Source: Holophagales bacterium
GTDB lineage: Bacteria; Acidobacteriota; Holophagae; Holophagales; Holophagaceae
DNA length: 7,524 nt
Reading direction: 5' to 3'
Assembly (NCBI GenBank): GCA_031283145.1
Contig: JAITCJ010000069.1
Location: 1 to 7,524, forward strand
Shown here: one piece after another, positions 1 to 7,524 of the stretch
Layout: every line of letters begins with the position of its first letter
Position numbering within the stretch: position 1 is the first letter of the stretch
The notes under the pieces: model-generated
Databases searched by the model: none
What the model was told of the DNA's origin: nothing
What the model saw: only the letters and a program-made list of their open reading frames with translations
Translations under genes and position numbers: made by a program

Positions 1-915
1 CTTTTAGCATGTTCAGGCGGAGGGGACAGCGTTGCCCTTTTGTCGTGCTTGGTAGCTTTGAGCGCGAATTTGAAGTTAGAACTTGCTGTTGCCCATGTCG
101 ATCACGGTTTGAGACCAGAATCAAAGGAAGAGGCTGAATACGTAAAAGAACTGTGCAAAAACTTTAATTTAAAATTAGTCTCCTGCTCCTTAGACATAAC
201 CAGACATGCGTCCATTACAAACCAGGGTTTAGAAATGGCCGCGCGGGAACTGCGCTGGTCGTGGTTAAAAAAAGAAGCCGCAAATATTGGCGCCACATGG
301 ATTGCTACTGGTCATACCATCGAAGATCACACTGAAACTGTACTTTTGCGTCTGGCCAGAGGCAGCGGACCGGGGTGCCTGTCAGGTTTGTCGGCTACTC
401 AAGCGCCGCGCTGGTCGCCATTAATAGAATGTCGCCGCGAAGAACTCAGAAATTATTTGCGAGGACTGGACATTGAGTGGCGGGAGGATTGCACCAATGA
501 TACCGGTTTTACCCCGCGTAACAGATGGCGCAAACATTTGGCTGGTTTTCGAACAGAAGCACCTTGTATAGACAGACATTTATGGGAAACTCACAGGCAA
601 ATCGCTGATTTGTTGGAACTCAGAAACACCGCTGTTTTGTCATGGAGAGGAACTCGCTGGAATATTTCAGAGGACAAGCACATATGGCTGAACATTGGTT
701 GGAAGCCAAGTGATTTGGTATGGGTGTTGGAAGCCGCATTTCGGGAATTGAATATAGTCAGAGAACACACACATCTTTTCGACTTGGCGGCTTGGGTTTC
801 AAAAGTATTGTATCGGCCCCTTAAAAGGTCCTGGAACTGGGGTAACTGGTCACTTTGTCCACAATCCCGCGGCGCATCCCTACAATTAGGGGTCACGAAT
901 AATCCAGATCACTGA
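1..915 (+). CDS. tilS: tRNA(Ile)-lysidine synthetase TilS, 5'-truncated by window edge
   Basis: TilS adenylates C34 of the CAU-anticodon tRNA-Ile and attaches lysine, so that the tRNA reads AUA instead of AUG; it acts in the cytoplasm. The reading frame is open from base 1, and 304 residues are visible up to the TGA at 913. The PP-loop ATP-binding motif SGGGDS lies at visible residues 5-10, so only a short N-terminus is missing. The TilS signature HVDHGLR follows at about 32-38, then GHTIEDHTET at about 104-113 (usually HHxDDQxET) and RNRWRKHL at about 173-180 (usually RNxIRHxxLP). The last 120 or so residues are poorly conserved, and the protein is much shorter than the 430-residue E. coli enzyme, so it is probably a short form lacking the extra C-terminal domains. 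Family assignment is firm. The substitutions in the second and third motifs make it a divergent member. It precedes ftsH by 51 nt. Confidence 0.9.
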   Translation, partial: LLACSGGGDSVALLSCLVALSANLKLELAVAHVDHGLRPESKEEAEYVKELCKNFNLKLVSCSLDITRHASITNQGLEMAARELRWSWLKKEAANIGATWIATGHTIEDHTETVLLRLARGSGPGCLSGLSATQAPRWSPLIECRREELRNYLRGLDIEWREDCTNDTGFTPRNRWRKHLAGFRTEAPCIDRHLWETHRQIADLLELRNTAVLSWRGTRWNISEDKHIWLNIGWKPSDLVWVLEAAFRELNIVREHTHLFDLAAWVSKVLYRPLKRSWNWGNWSLCPQSRGASLQLGVTNNPDH

Positions 916-921
916 TATAAT
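913..921 (+). promoter_or_regulatory. Candidate extended -10 promoter for ftsH
   Basis: TGATATAAT is an exact match to the sigma-70 extended -10 consensus TGnTATAAT, and its first three bases are the tilS stop codon. At a 17-nt spacing the -35 position (893-898, TCACGA) is poor, which is typical of extended -10 promoters. Transcription would start near 928, giving a leader of about 40 nt before ftsH. This is inferred from sequence only. It would let ftsH-folP-glmM be expressed independently of tilS. Confidence 0.5.
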
Positions 922-957
922 CTATGGAGCGGAGATTCCCGCCAGTCATCAGTACAC

Positions 958-963
958 GGAGGA
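958..963 (+). promoter_or_regulatory. Shine-Dalgarno site that favours the ftsH TTG start
   Basis: GGAGGA is a strong ribosome binding site. Its GGAGG core is 4 nt from the TTG at 967 and 16 nt from the in-frame ATG at 979. The ATG is too far away for efficient use, so the TTG is preferred, although 4 nt is slightly short. Confidence 0.6.
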
Positions 964-966
964 ATA

Positions 967-2907
967 TTGAGTTCAGTTATGAAAACATTCTTGGTATGGG
1001 GTGGAATTATTTTTGTTGTATTGTTTGCTCTAAACCTCGCAAACAAGGGAAACAAGGTCAGAGAAATACCGTTCTCAACTTTTTACGTTGAGGGTCAGGC
1101 CGGCAAATATGCCAGCGTCACTTTAACAGGGCAGGATATTGAGGGTGCCTATAAAGACTCTATGGACGGCCCAAAGGGCGAGATTTACAAAGAATTCAAA
1201 ACAGTTGCTCCCTTGTGGCCCCAGTTGGCTCAAAACATCAATGAATGGACCCGGGAATACATGGTTGAGGGCGACCCCAAATCAGGTATGAAGCTGGAAG
1301 TTTTTAAAGCTGTTAAACCCAGTGAAAACAATTTTTATATAATTTCCTTCATATTGCTTCCAATGCTTGTCATTGTCTTGCTTTGGTTTGTATTTATGAG
1401 ACAGGCCCAAATGGGCGGGAACAAAGCTCTCAGTTTTGGTAAAGCAAAAGCAAGGGGACTTTCCACCTCCGCCAAACGCATTACCTTTGCCGATGTTGCC
1501 GGATGTGATGAAGCCAAAGCCGAATTGGCCGAAGTTGTTGACTTCCTTAAGGACCCTTCCAAGTTCGTCAAACTTGGAGGCAAAATTCCAAAAGGTCTAT
1601 TGCTCATGGGGCCTCCAGGGACAGGAAAAACACTGTTGGCCCGCGCTATTGCAGGTGAGGCCAAAGTTCAATTTTTCAGTATATCCGGTTCTGACTTTGT
1701 GGAAATGTTTGTCGGCGTTGGCGCCAGTCGTGTTCGGGACTTATTTGAGCAAGGTAAAAAGAGCGCGCCCTGTATTATATTCATTGATGAAATTGACGCC
1801 GTCGGACGACATCGCGGCGCTGGTCTGGGCGGCGGTCATGATGAACGCGAGCAGACACTGAATCAGTTGCTAGTCGAAATGGATGGTTTTGAAGGCAACG
1901 AAGGCGTGATTCTCATTGCCGCCACCAATAGACCCGATGTGTTAGACCCTGCCCTGCTGCGGCCCGGCAGGTTTGATCGCCGCGTAATGGTGGATCGTCC
2001 TGACGTAAAAGGCCGACATGAAATCTTAAAAGTTCATACAGATAAGATTCCCCTTGACTCCGATGTGGATTTGGAAGTAATCGCGCGGGGTACCCCTGGC
2101 TTTTCCGGAGCCGACCTCGCCAACCTTTGCAATGAAGCCGCTTTGGGCGCAGCAAGGCAAAATAAAAAAAGTGTAGGGATGATTGACTTTGAATCTGCAA
2201 AAGACAAGGTTTATATGGGCAGTGAGCGCCGCTCAATGGTGATGACAGAAGATGACAAGAAGATCACGGCTTACCACGAAGCCGGTCACACTGTTGTTGG
2301 CGCTAGCCTGCCCGTACTGGACGTTGTTCACAAAGTGACGATTATTCCGCGCGGACGCGCTCTTGGCGTCACATGGCTGCTGCCCGAACGGGATCGGTAC
2401 AACACCACAAAGGAGTATATGGAAGCTCAGATTTCGTTTGCGATGGGCGGCCGATTGGCGGAAGAAATTTTCTTCGCTCAGCTTTCCACAGGCGCGAGCA
2501 ATGACATCCAACAAGCCACAAGCATGGCCAGGTCAATGGTTACTGAATATGGTATGTCAGAAAAAGTTGGCCCATTGAACTACGGCGCGGGGCAGCACGA
2601 GATTTTCCTTGGCAGGGACTTCACTCAGCAGCGAGATATTAGTGAAGAAACCGCCAGGCTGATTGACAGCGAAATTCGAGATATTGTTTTACGCAACTAT
2701 CAACGCGCAAAAGACATAATTGAAGCTAAAAAGGATCGCCTCATCGCAATCGCGGAGGCGTTACTTGAGCGCGAGACTCTTGACAGCGCTGACGTACAAA
2801 CGATAATGAACGGTGAAAACTTACCTCCACCGCTCAAAAAAATTGAAACAACGTCAGAACCCCCAACATCCGGCAACGGATCTGTTTTTGATCTATTGCC
2901 GGTTTAG
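967..2907 (+). CDS. ftsH: ATP-dependent zinc metalloprotease FtsH
   Basis: FtsH is a hexameric inner-membrane AAA+ protease that extracts and degrades misfolded membrane proteins and some regulatory cytoplasmic proteins. The 646-residue length is typical. A first membrane segment lies at about 7-25, a periplasmic region at about 26-122 and a second membrane segment at about 123-144. The AAA+ module follows: Walker A GPPGTGKT at 215-222, pore motif FVG at 248-250, Walker B IIFIDE ending at 275, and the second region of homology with arginine fingers R335 and R338. The protease domain has the zinc site HEAGH at 437-441 and the probable third ligand D513 in GASND. All key residues are intact. 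A short proline-rich, non-conserved tail follows residue 618. The start is taken as TTG because of the Shine-Dalgarno position; ATG at 979 would remove only four residues. It has its own extended -10 element just upstream and is followed by folP after 5 nt. Confidence 0.98.
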   Translation: MSSVMKTFLVWGGIIFVVLFALNLANKGNKVREIPFSTFYVEGQAGKYASVTLTGQDIEGAYKDSMDGPKGEIYKEFKTVAPLWPQLAQNINEWTREYMVEGDPKSGMKLEVFKAVKPSENNFYIISFILLPMLVIVLLWFVFMRQAQMGGNKALSFGKAKARGLSTSAKRITFADVAGCDEAKAELAEVVDFLKDPSKFVKLGGKIPKGLLLMGPPGTGKTLLARAIAGEAKVQFFSISGSDFVEMFVGVGASRVRDLFEQGKKSAPCIIFIDEIDAVGRHRGAGLGGGHDEREQTLNQLLVEMDGFEGNEGVILIAATNRPDVLDPALLRPGRFDRRVMVDRPDVKGRHEILKVHTDKIPLDSDVDLEVIARGTPGFSGADLANLCNEAALGAARQNKKSVGMIDFESAKDKVYMGSERRSMVMTEDDKKITAYHEAGHTVVGASLPVLDVVHKVTIIPRGRALGVTWLLPERDRYNTTKEYMEAQISFAMGGRLAEEIFFAQLSTGASNDIQQATSMARSMVTEYGMSEKVGPLNYGAGQHEIFLGRDFTQQRDISEETARLIDSEIRDIVLRNYQRAKDIIEAKKDRLIAIAEALLERETLDSADVQTIMNGENLPPPLKKIETTSEPPTSGNGSVFDLLPV

Positions 2908-2912
2908 TATTC

Positions 2913-3728
2913 ATGTATTGGGAATTGCCTCGTAACAAAGTCCGCCTGGGGAGTCTTTGTTATCTGGCAATACTCAATCTCACACCGGACAGCTTTAGTG
3001 ATGGCGGTTTATTTCTTGATACGGATAGCGCTTTAAATCACGTAGGGGGATTGTTGGCTCAAGGCGCTCAAATCATTGATATTGGAGCCGAAAGCACAAA
3101 GCCAGGCTCACATCCGGTAGAGCATAAGGAAGAATGGGCGCGCATTGCTCCCATAATGAGCGGCATTCAGAAAGAACACCCGGACTGTCTGCTGAGCATA
3201 GACACGCGCCACACGGAAACCGCTCGTTTGGCCTTGTCCCTTGGCGCGGACATCATTAATGATGTGACCGGTTTCCAAGACCCTGAGATGTTAGAACTGA
3301 TTTCCAATTCAAATTGCGGTCTCATTGCCATGCGGATACGCATGATTAACGGCCATATTTGGATGCCTGATTATTCTGACCCATCCCCAAAAGATGCTGA
3401 TAGCGCTATTCAAGAACTTAAAATCGTCAGAGACCGTTTATTTAATGCGGGAATTGAGCCTGAGCGCATTCTTCTTGATCCTGGTTTTGGTTTTGGGACA
3501 ACTTTTTTAGAAGACCAGGCTCTATGGGGGGCGCTGCCTGAAATACCAGCTCTGTTGAATTGGCCTGTTGAGAGATTTTGTATTGGGATTTCTCGAAAAA
3601 GATTTGTAGCCCGCAGTTTTGAAGTTGGCGAAAATATTTTATTGGACGTCAAAACCGCCGAACTGAACAAAAATGCTGTAAATATTGGGTACAGGGTGTT
3701 ACGGACACATTCGATTCCGAGGTGTTAA
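2913..3728 (+). CDS. folP: Dihydropteroate synthase FolP, divergent and short
   Basis: DHPS condenses 6-hydroxymethyl-dihydropterin pyrophosphate with p-aminobenzoate in folate synthesis and is the sulfonamide target. The protein has 271 residues. Recognisable in order are LNLTPDSFSDGG (21-32, loop 1), ESTKPGS (60-66, loop 2), SIDT with D97, IINDV with N116, LLDPGFGFG with D189, SRK with K229 and RTH with R264 and H266. These match the pterin and phosphate ligands of the family. Oddities: the usual MHMxG segment is replaced by a non-matching stretch at about 140-148; the Lys normally after GFG is Thr196; and the protein ends five residues after the RxH motif, where homologues usually run on through a final helix. 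It sits 5 nt after ftsH with no clear ribosome binding site, which suggests translational coupling, and its stop abuts glmM. Identity is solid; full activity is likely but not certain. Confidence 0.93.
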   Translation: MYWELPRNKVRLGSLCYLAILNLTPDSFSDGGLFLDTDSALNHVGGLLAQGAQIIDIGAESTKPGSHPVEHKEEWARIAPIMSGIQKEHPDCLLSIDTRHTETARLALSLGADIINDVTGFQDPEMLELISNSNCGLIAMRIRMINGHIWMPDYSDPSPKDADSAIQELKIVRDRLFNAGIEPERILLDPGFGFGTTFLEDQALWGALPEIPALLNWPVERFCIGISRKRFVARSFEVGENILLDVKTAELNKNAVNIGYRVLRTHSIPRC

Positions 3729-5057
3729 ATGGGTCTCAAATATTTTGGTACAGATGGCATTAGAGGACATGCCTTTGAGCCGCCCCTGTCCATTGAAGAA
3801 TTTTACAGGTGGGGTCAGGCATGGGCTGTCGCGGCAAAAGACAACAATATTCAAAACCTGATAATCGGATGGGATGGACGCACTAGTTGCGCAACACTGT
3901 TGCAAGCGTTTCTGGCCGGGTTTGGTTGTGAAATAAAAACAATTTTGTTGGGTATTGTTCCCACGCCGGCAGTGGCCTGGATTACTTCCCGTCAAGCAAG
4001 CGCTTGGGGCCTTGTTATTAGCGCCAGTCATAACCCGCCGGAAGATAATGGATTAAAAGGATTTGATTCTAAAGGGGCAAAGTTGGCCGAAGAAATTGAA
4101 CTTGCCATTGAATTAGCGTTTGCCGCCACATCAAATGATAAAGTTGAAAAATCCGTTTGCCAGCGCAATAGCCGCGAATTGACAATACAACCGGAGATCA
4201 TGGAAAAATATTTGATCCATCTTGGCGAAATACTGGTTCCCAGTTCATTTCCAATTGCCATAGACTGCGCTCACGGAGCCACGGCTCCTTGGGCTGGTCG
4301 TATCTTTAAGGGGTCAATCCACTGGGTTGGCATTCCGGCCGACGGTGAGCGAATAAATGTTGGTGTTGGTTCCACTCAACTGGATACTTTGCGCCAGCGT
4401 TTGCTTACCGCAAAGATTGGCGCGGGCATCGCGTTTGACGGCGATGGAGACCGCTGTCTGATTCTGGATGACAAGGGTGAAGTTGTTGATGGCGATCAAA
4501 TGTTGTGGCTGTTAGCTCAGGATCATAAACTACGCGGCGTTACGCCTCCAGGCATCATTGGCACTGTTATGTCCAATGGCGGTTTGGAACAGGGATTAAA
4601 TGAGTTAGGCATTCCATTTGTCCGCACACCTGTTGGCGATAAGTTCATGGTTCGTGAACTTGACATTACAGGTTGGGACATGGCCGCCGAAACATCGGGA
4701 CACTTGATTCAACGCCATGTCGGCCCAAGCGGCGATGGACTGGCTACGGCATTGGCTGTTTTACGGATTATCATCAAAAAGCCTGTGGAACATCGTTGGA
4801 ACTGGCGTTTTAAGCCCTGGCCATTGAAATTAGTCAATATCAGGGCACAGCGCCGCAAAGATTTGGAGTCATGTACAGCCCTCCAGAAAGCCATTGAATC
4901 TGTTAATCAAGACCATGGGAATTCAATCCGTCTGGTAATAAGGTGGTCCGGAACCGAACCATTACTTCGTTTAATGGCGGAAGCCAAAGAAAACTGGCAA
5001 GTCGAACAGGTCTTAGAACGCCTGACAACCGCCGCTAAGGAGGATTTATTGGCCTAA
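3729..5057 (+). CDS. glmM: Phosphoglucosamine mutase GlmM
   Basis: GlmM converts glucosamine-6-phosphate to glucosamine-1-phosphate, the step before UDP-GlcNAc for peptidoglycan and lipopolysaccharide. The protein is 442 residues, the usual size (E. coli 445). It begins with the family signature YFGTDGIRG at 5-13. The phosphoserine loop ISASHNP is at 97-103, with S100 the expected phosphorylated residue. The metal-binding loop DGDGDR is at 237-242, with D237, D239 and D241. The sugar-binding loop ETSGH is at 321-325, and the phosphate-binding loop RWSGTEP at 405-411. All four functional loops of the alpha-D-phosphohexomutase family are present; the E-x-SGH loop and N-terminal signature favour GlmM over phosphomannomutase or phosphoglucomutase, as does the folP neighbour. 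The ATG directly follows the folP TAA with no gap, and the Shine-Dalgarno GAGGTG (3719-3724) lies inside folP, so the two are probably translated in coupled fashion. Confidence 0.96.
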   Translation: MGLKYFGTDGIRGHAFEPPLSIEEFYRWGQAWAVAAKDNNIQNLIIGWDGRTSCATLLQAFLAGFGCEIKTILLGIVPTPAVAWITSRQASAWGLVISASHNPPEDNGLKGFDSKGAKLAEEIELAIELAFAATSNDKVEKSVCQRNSRELTIQPEIMEKYLIHLGEILVPSSFPIAIDCAHGATAPWAGRIFKGSIHWVGIPADGERINVGVGSTQLDTLRQRLLTAKIGAGIAFDGDGDRCLILDDKGEVVDGDQMLWLLAQDHKLRGVTPPGIIGTVMSNGGLEQGLNELGIPFVRTPVGDKFMVRELDITGWDMAAETSGHLIQRHVGPSGDGLATALAVLRIIIKKPVEHRWNWRFKPWPLKLVNIRAQRRKDLESCTALQKAIESVNQDHGNSIRLVIRWSGTEPLLRLMAEAKENWQVEQVLERLTTAAKEDLLA

Positions 5058-5162
5058 TATAGCATTTTTCGCTTTTATTGTTTGCTTAACAGCGGACAAA
5101 GTTTACCTACAAGCAATAAGCGGCCATGAACTCTTGCGTGCATTCTGCAAGCAAATTCCGAC

Positions 5163-5196
5163 ATAGCAGTTCAACCACGAAAAGTTGAACTGCTAT
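5163..5196 (+). repeat. Perfect 13-bp inverted repeat with 8-nt loop
   Basis: The arm ATAGCAGTTCAAC (5163-5175) is exactly complementary to GTTGAACTGCTAT (5184-5196), separated by CACGAAAA. As RNA it would form an uninterrupted 13-bp stem. No T-run follows it on either strand, so it is not a standard intrinsic terminator. It lies 105 nt after the glmM stop and 77 nt before the pdxJ start. It may be a factor-assisted terminator or RNA 3'-end stabiliser for the glmM transcript, an operator for pdxJ, or a copy of a dispersed repeat; the sequence does not decide. Confidence 0.85.
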
Positions 5197-5260
5197 AGAG
5201 TGACGTACAATTTTAAAGTTGTTTCACTGTAGAATTGGAACGATGGGTAAAAAATTGTGC

Positions 5261-5265
5261 GAGGG
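5261..5265 (+). promoter_or_regulatory. Shine-Dalgarno site that fixes the pdxJ start
   Basis: GAGGG ends 8 nt before the ATG at 5274. The frame stays open back to a TTG at 5235, but that upstream start has no comparable site and would add 13 non-conserved residues. PdxJ proteins normally begin within a few residues of the LGVNIDH motif, so the ATG at 5274 is chosen. Confidence 0.75.
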
Positions 5266-5273
5266 TTTTTAAA

Positions 5274-5996
5274 ATGCGTCTGGGTGTGAATATTGATCAT
5301 GTGGCTACTCTGCGTCAGGCGCGGGGTGGGCATGAACCTGAACCAATAGCGGCGGCATTAGCCGCTCAGGGCGCTGGCGCTCACACTATTACTGTCCACA
5401 TGCGTCAAGATCGCCGTCATATTCAAGAAAGAGATATTCGTATTTTAAAAGAGTTACTTTTAATCCCGCTCAATGTTGAGTGCGCCGCAACGCCCGAAGC
5501 TCTCGAAATGGTTGCCTCAATGCGGCCCCAGTGGGTCACGCTGGTTCCTGAAACCAGGGAAGAGCTCACTACTCAAGGTGGTCTTGATATTGCTTTTCTA
5601 CAATCTCACTTGAGACAGATAATCCGCGACTATCACGCTTCTGACATTCGCGTGAGCATTTTCATTGACGCCAATACGGACCAGGTTAAAACAGCAGCCA
5701 AACTGGAAGCGGATGCCGTTGAATTCAACACGGGCTCGTATGCCGGCCTTTCGCTCGGAACAAACCCAGAGCCATTGCTAGCCGCTCTTAAAGAAAACTG
5801 CCGATTGGCCTCGCGCCTGGAGTTAGAAGTACTCGCCGGCCACGGACTGAACCTGCGAAATGTTGGCCCCATTGCCGCTATCCCTGAAATCATGGAACTC
5901 AATATTGGTCACAGCATCATCAGCCGCTCTGTTTTTGTAGGCATTGAACAGGCTGTCCGAGAAATGCTCAAAGCCATAAGGGAACCAGATGTTTGA
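5274..5996 (+). CDS. pdxJ: Pyridoxine 5'-phosphate synthase PdxJ
   Basis: PdxJ condenses 3-amino-2-oxopropyl phosphate (1-amino-acetone 3-phosphate) with 1-deoxy-D-xylulose 5-phosphate to make pyridoxine 5'-phosphate, the last ring-forming step of the DXP-dependent vitamin B6 pathway. From the chosen ATG the protein has 240 residues, about the family length. It opens with LGVNIDHVATLRQARG (3-18). Next come TVHMRQDRRHI (40-50), with the expected active-site H42 and R44, LNVE (66-69) with catalytic Glu E69, and LVPETREELTTQGGLD (90-105). AGHGL (188-192) carries the conserved His190, and the C-terminal ELNIGHSIISR motif (208-218) follows. One variation is FNTGSYA at 151-157, where a His usually precedes TG. 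The gene is set off by non-coding DNA on both sides, so it is probably its own transcription unit, although read-through from glmM is possible. Confidence 0.96.
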   Translation: MRLGVNIDHVATLRQARGGHEPEPIAAALAAQGAGAHTITVHMRQDRRHIQERDIRILKELLLIPLNVECAATPEALEMVASMRPQWVTLVPETREELTTQGGLDIAFLQSHLRQIIRDYHASDIRVSIFIDANTDQVKTAAKLEADAVEFNTGSYAGLSLGTNPEPLLAALKENCRLASRLELEVLAGHGLNLRNVGPIAAIPEIMELNIGHSIISRSVFVGIEQAVREMLKAIREPDV

Positions 5997-6185
5997 ATTG
6001 CCTTGGAAATTATTTTTACATTATTTGTGACAATTTTCTAAGAAAACGCTCTAGCTTTAGTCCAATAGTGCGATATAAATGTAGTAAGCGGTAAAAGACG
6101 CTTGATGTAATTTGCAGTAATGGCTCACTTCCAGTCAGGCCACAAGTAAGATAACCTAATTATGTTGCTGTGAAACTAGCTGGAA

Positions 6186-6207
6186 TTTTGATGGTTTTGA
6201 TTTGACA
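6186..6207 (+). promoter_or_regulatory. Tandem TTTTGAT boxes followed by a -35-like TTGACA
   Basis: TTTTGAT occurs at 6186-6192 and again at 6195-6201, a 9-nt period, immediately followed by a perfect sigma-70 -35 hexamer TTGACA at 6202-6207. No acceptable -10 hexamer lies 16-18 nt downstream (the region reads CTGACCGG), so this is at best an activator-dependent or alternative-sigma promoter for the CheZ-like gene. I did not find a good sigma-28 or sigma-54 consensus in the gap. The rest of 5997-6251 holds no gene and no GC-rich terminator that I can see. Confidence 0.2.
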
Positions 6208-6251
6208 CACTGTTTCAAACCGACTGACCGGGAAGTTGTTTGGGGTAAATC

Positions 6252-7524
<1,273 letters not shown>

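Noticed and set aside
1436..1861. A 141-codon + frame inside ftsH
   Set aside because: It lies wholly within the AAA+ domain of ftsH in another frame, and its translation shows no recognisable motif.
1913..2236. A 107-codon minus-strand frame opposite ftsH, and similar minus frames opposite tilS, folP, glmM, pdxJ and cheZ
   Set aside because: Each is antisense to a strongly conserved gene, with no recognisable protein family in its translation.
4683..4707. An altered sugar-binding loop in GlmM (AAETSGH) as a sign of changed specificity
   Set aside because: From memory E. coli GlmM has a similar GAENSGH loop, and the Glu and Ser of E-x-SGH are retained, so this is normal variation.
5126..5188. 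A 20-codon frame between glmM and pdxJ ending in the inverted repeat, which might be a leader peptide
   Set aside because: It has no clear ribosome binding site, no runs of regulatory codons and no terminator/antiterminator pair.
5163..5214. The 13-bp hairpin as an intrinsic terminator for glmM
   Set aside because: No T-run directly follows the stem on either strand; the nearest TTTT is about 15 nt downstream. It is kept only as an inverted repeat.
6034..6046. Palindrome TTTTCTAAGAAAA after pdxJ as a terminator
   Set aside because: The arms are A/T-rich and short with almost no loop, so a stable RNA hairpin is unlikely.
6120..6149. A 9-codon frame in the pdxJ-cheZ gap
   Set aside because: Too short, with no ribosome binding site and no features.

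Overview
This is a compact stretch of bacterial housekeeping DNA with every gene on the + strand. It reads like a Gram-negative, proteobacteria-like chromosome of moderate GC. The run tilS-ftsH-folP-glmM resembles the ftsH-folP-glmM order known from Escherichia coli and the tilS-ftsH linkage known from several other proteobacterial classes. A CheZ-type chemotaxis phosphatase implies a flagellated, chemotactic organism. I cannot place it to class from sequence alone.

Layout: (1) 1-915, the 3' part of tilS (tRNA-Ile lysidine synthetase), cut by the left edge. (2) 967-2907, ftsH, the membrane AAA+ zinc protease, preceded by a perfect extended -10 element that overlaps the tilS stop codon. (3) 2913-3728, folP (dihydropteroate synthase), 5 nt after ftsH. 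(4) 3729-5057, glmM (phosphoglucosamine mutase), whose ATG directly abuts the folP stop. (5) 5058-5273, a non-coding gap with a perfect 13-bp inverted repeat. (6) 5274-5996, pdxJ (pyridoxine 5'-phosphate synthase), with its start placed 39 nt inside the longest open frame. (7) 5997-6251, a 255-nt non-coding gap with short repeats and an orphan TTGACA but no convincing terminator or complete promoter. (8) 6252-7211, a CheZ-like CheY-P phosphatase with an added HAMP-like N-terminal region. (9) 7220-7524, the 5' end of ahcY (S-adenosylhomocysteine hydrolase), cut by the right edge.

How they fit together: tilS, ftsH, folP and glmM look like one tightly packed transcription unit covering tRNA decoding, membrane protein quality control, folate synthesis and cell-wall precursor supply, with a second entry promoter ahead of ftsH. 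pdxJ (vitamin B6) is set apart by non-coding DNA on both sides. cheZ and ahcY form a second close pair. Chemoreceptor methylation consumes SAM and releases SAH, which AhcY degrades, so a metabolic link is conceivable, but the pairing may be chance.

I found no mobile element, CRISPR array, tRNA or rRNA, and no clear evidence of a novel multi-gene system. The most distinctive items are the HAMP-bearing CheZ, the unexplained perfect inverted repeat upstream of pdxJ, and the divergent, short FolP.
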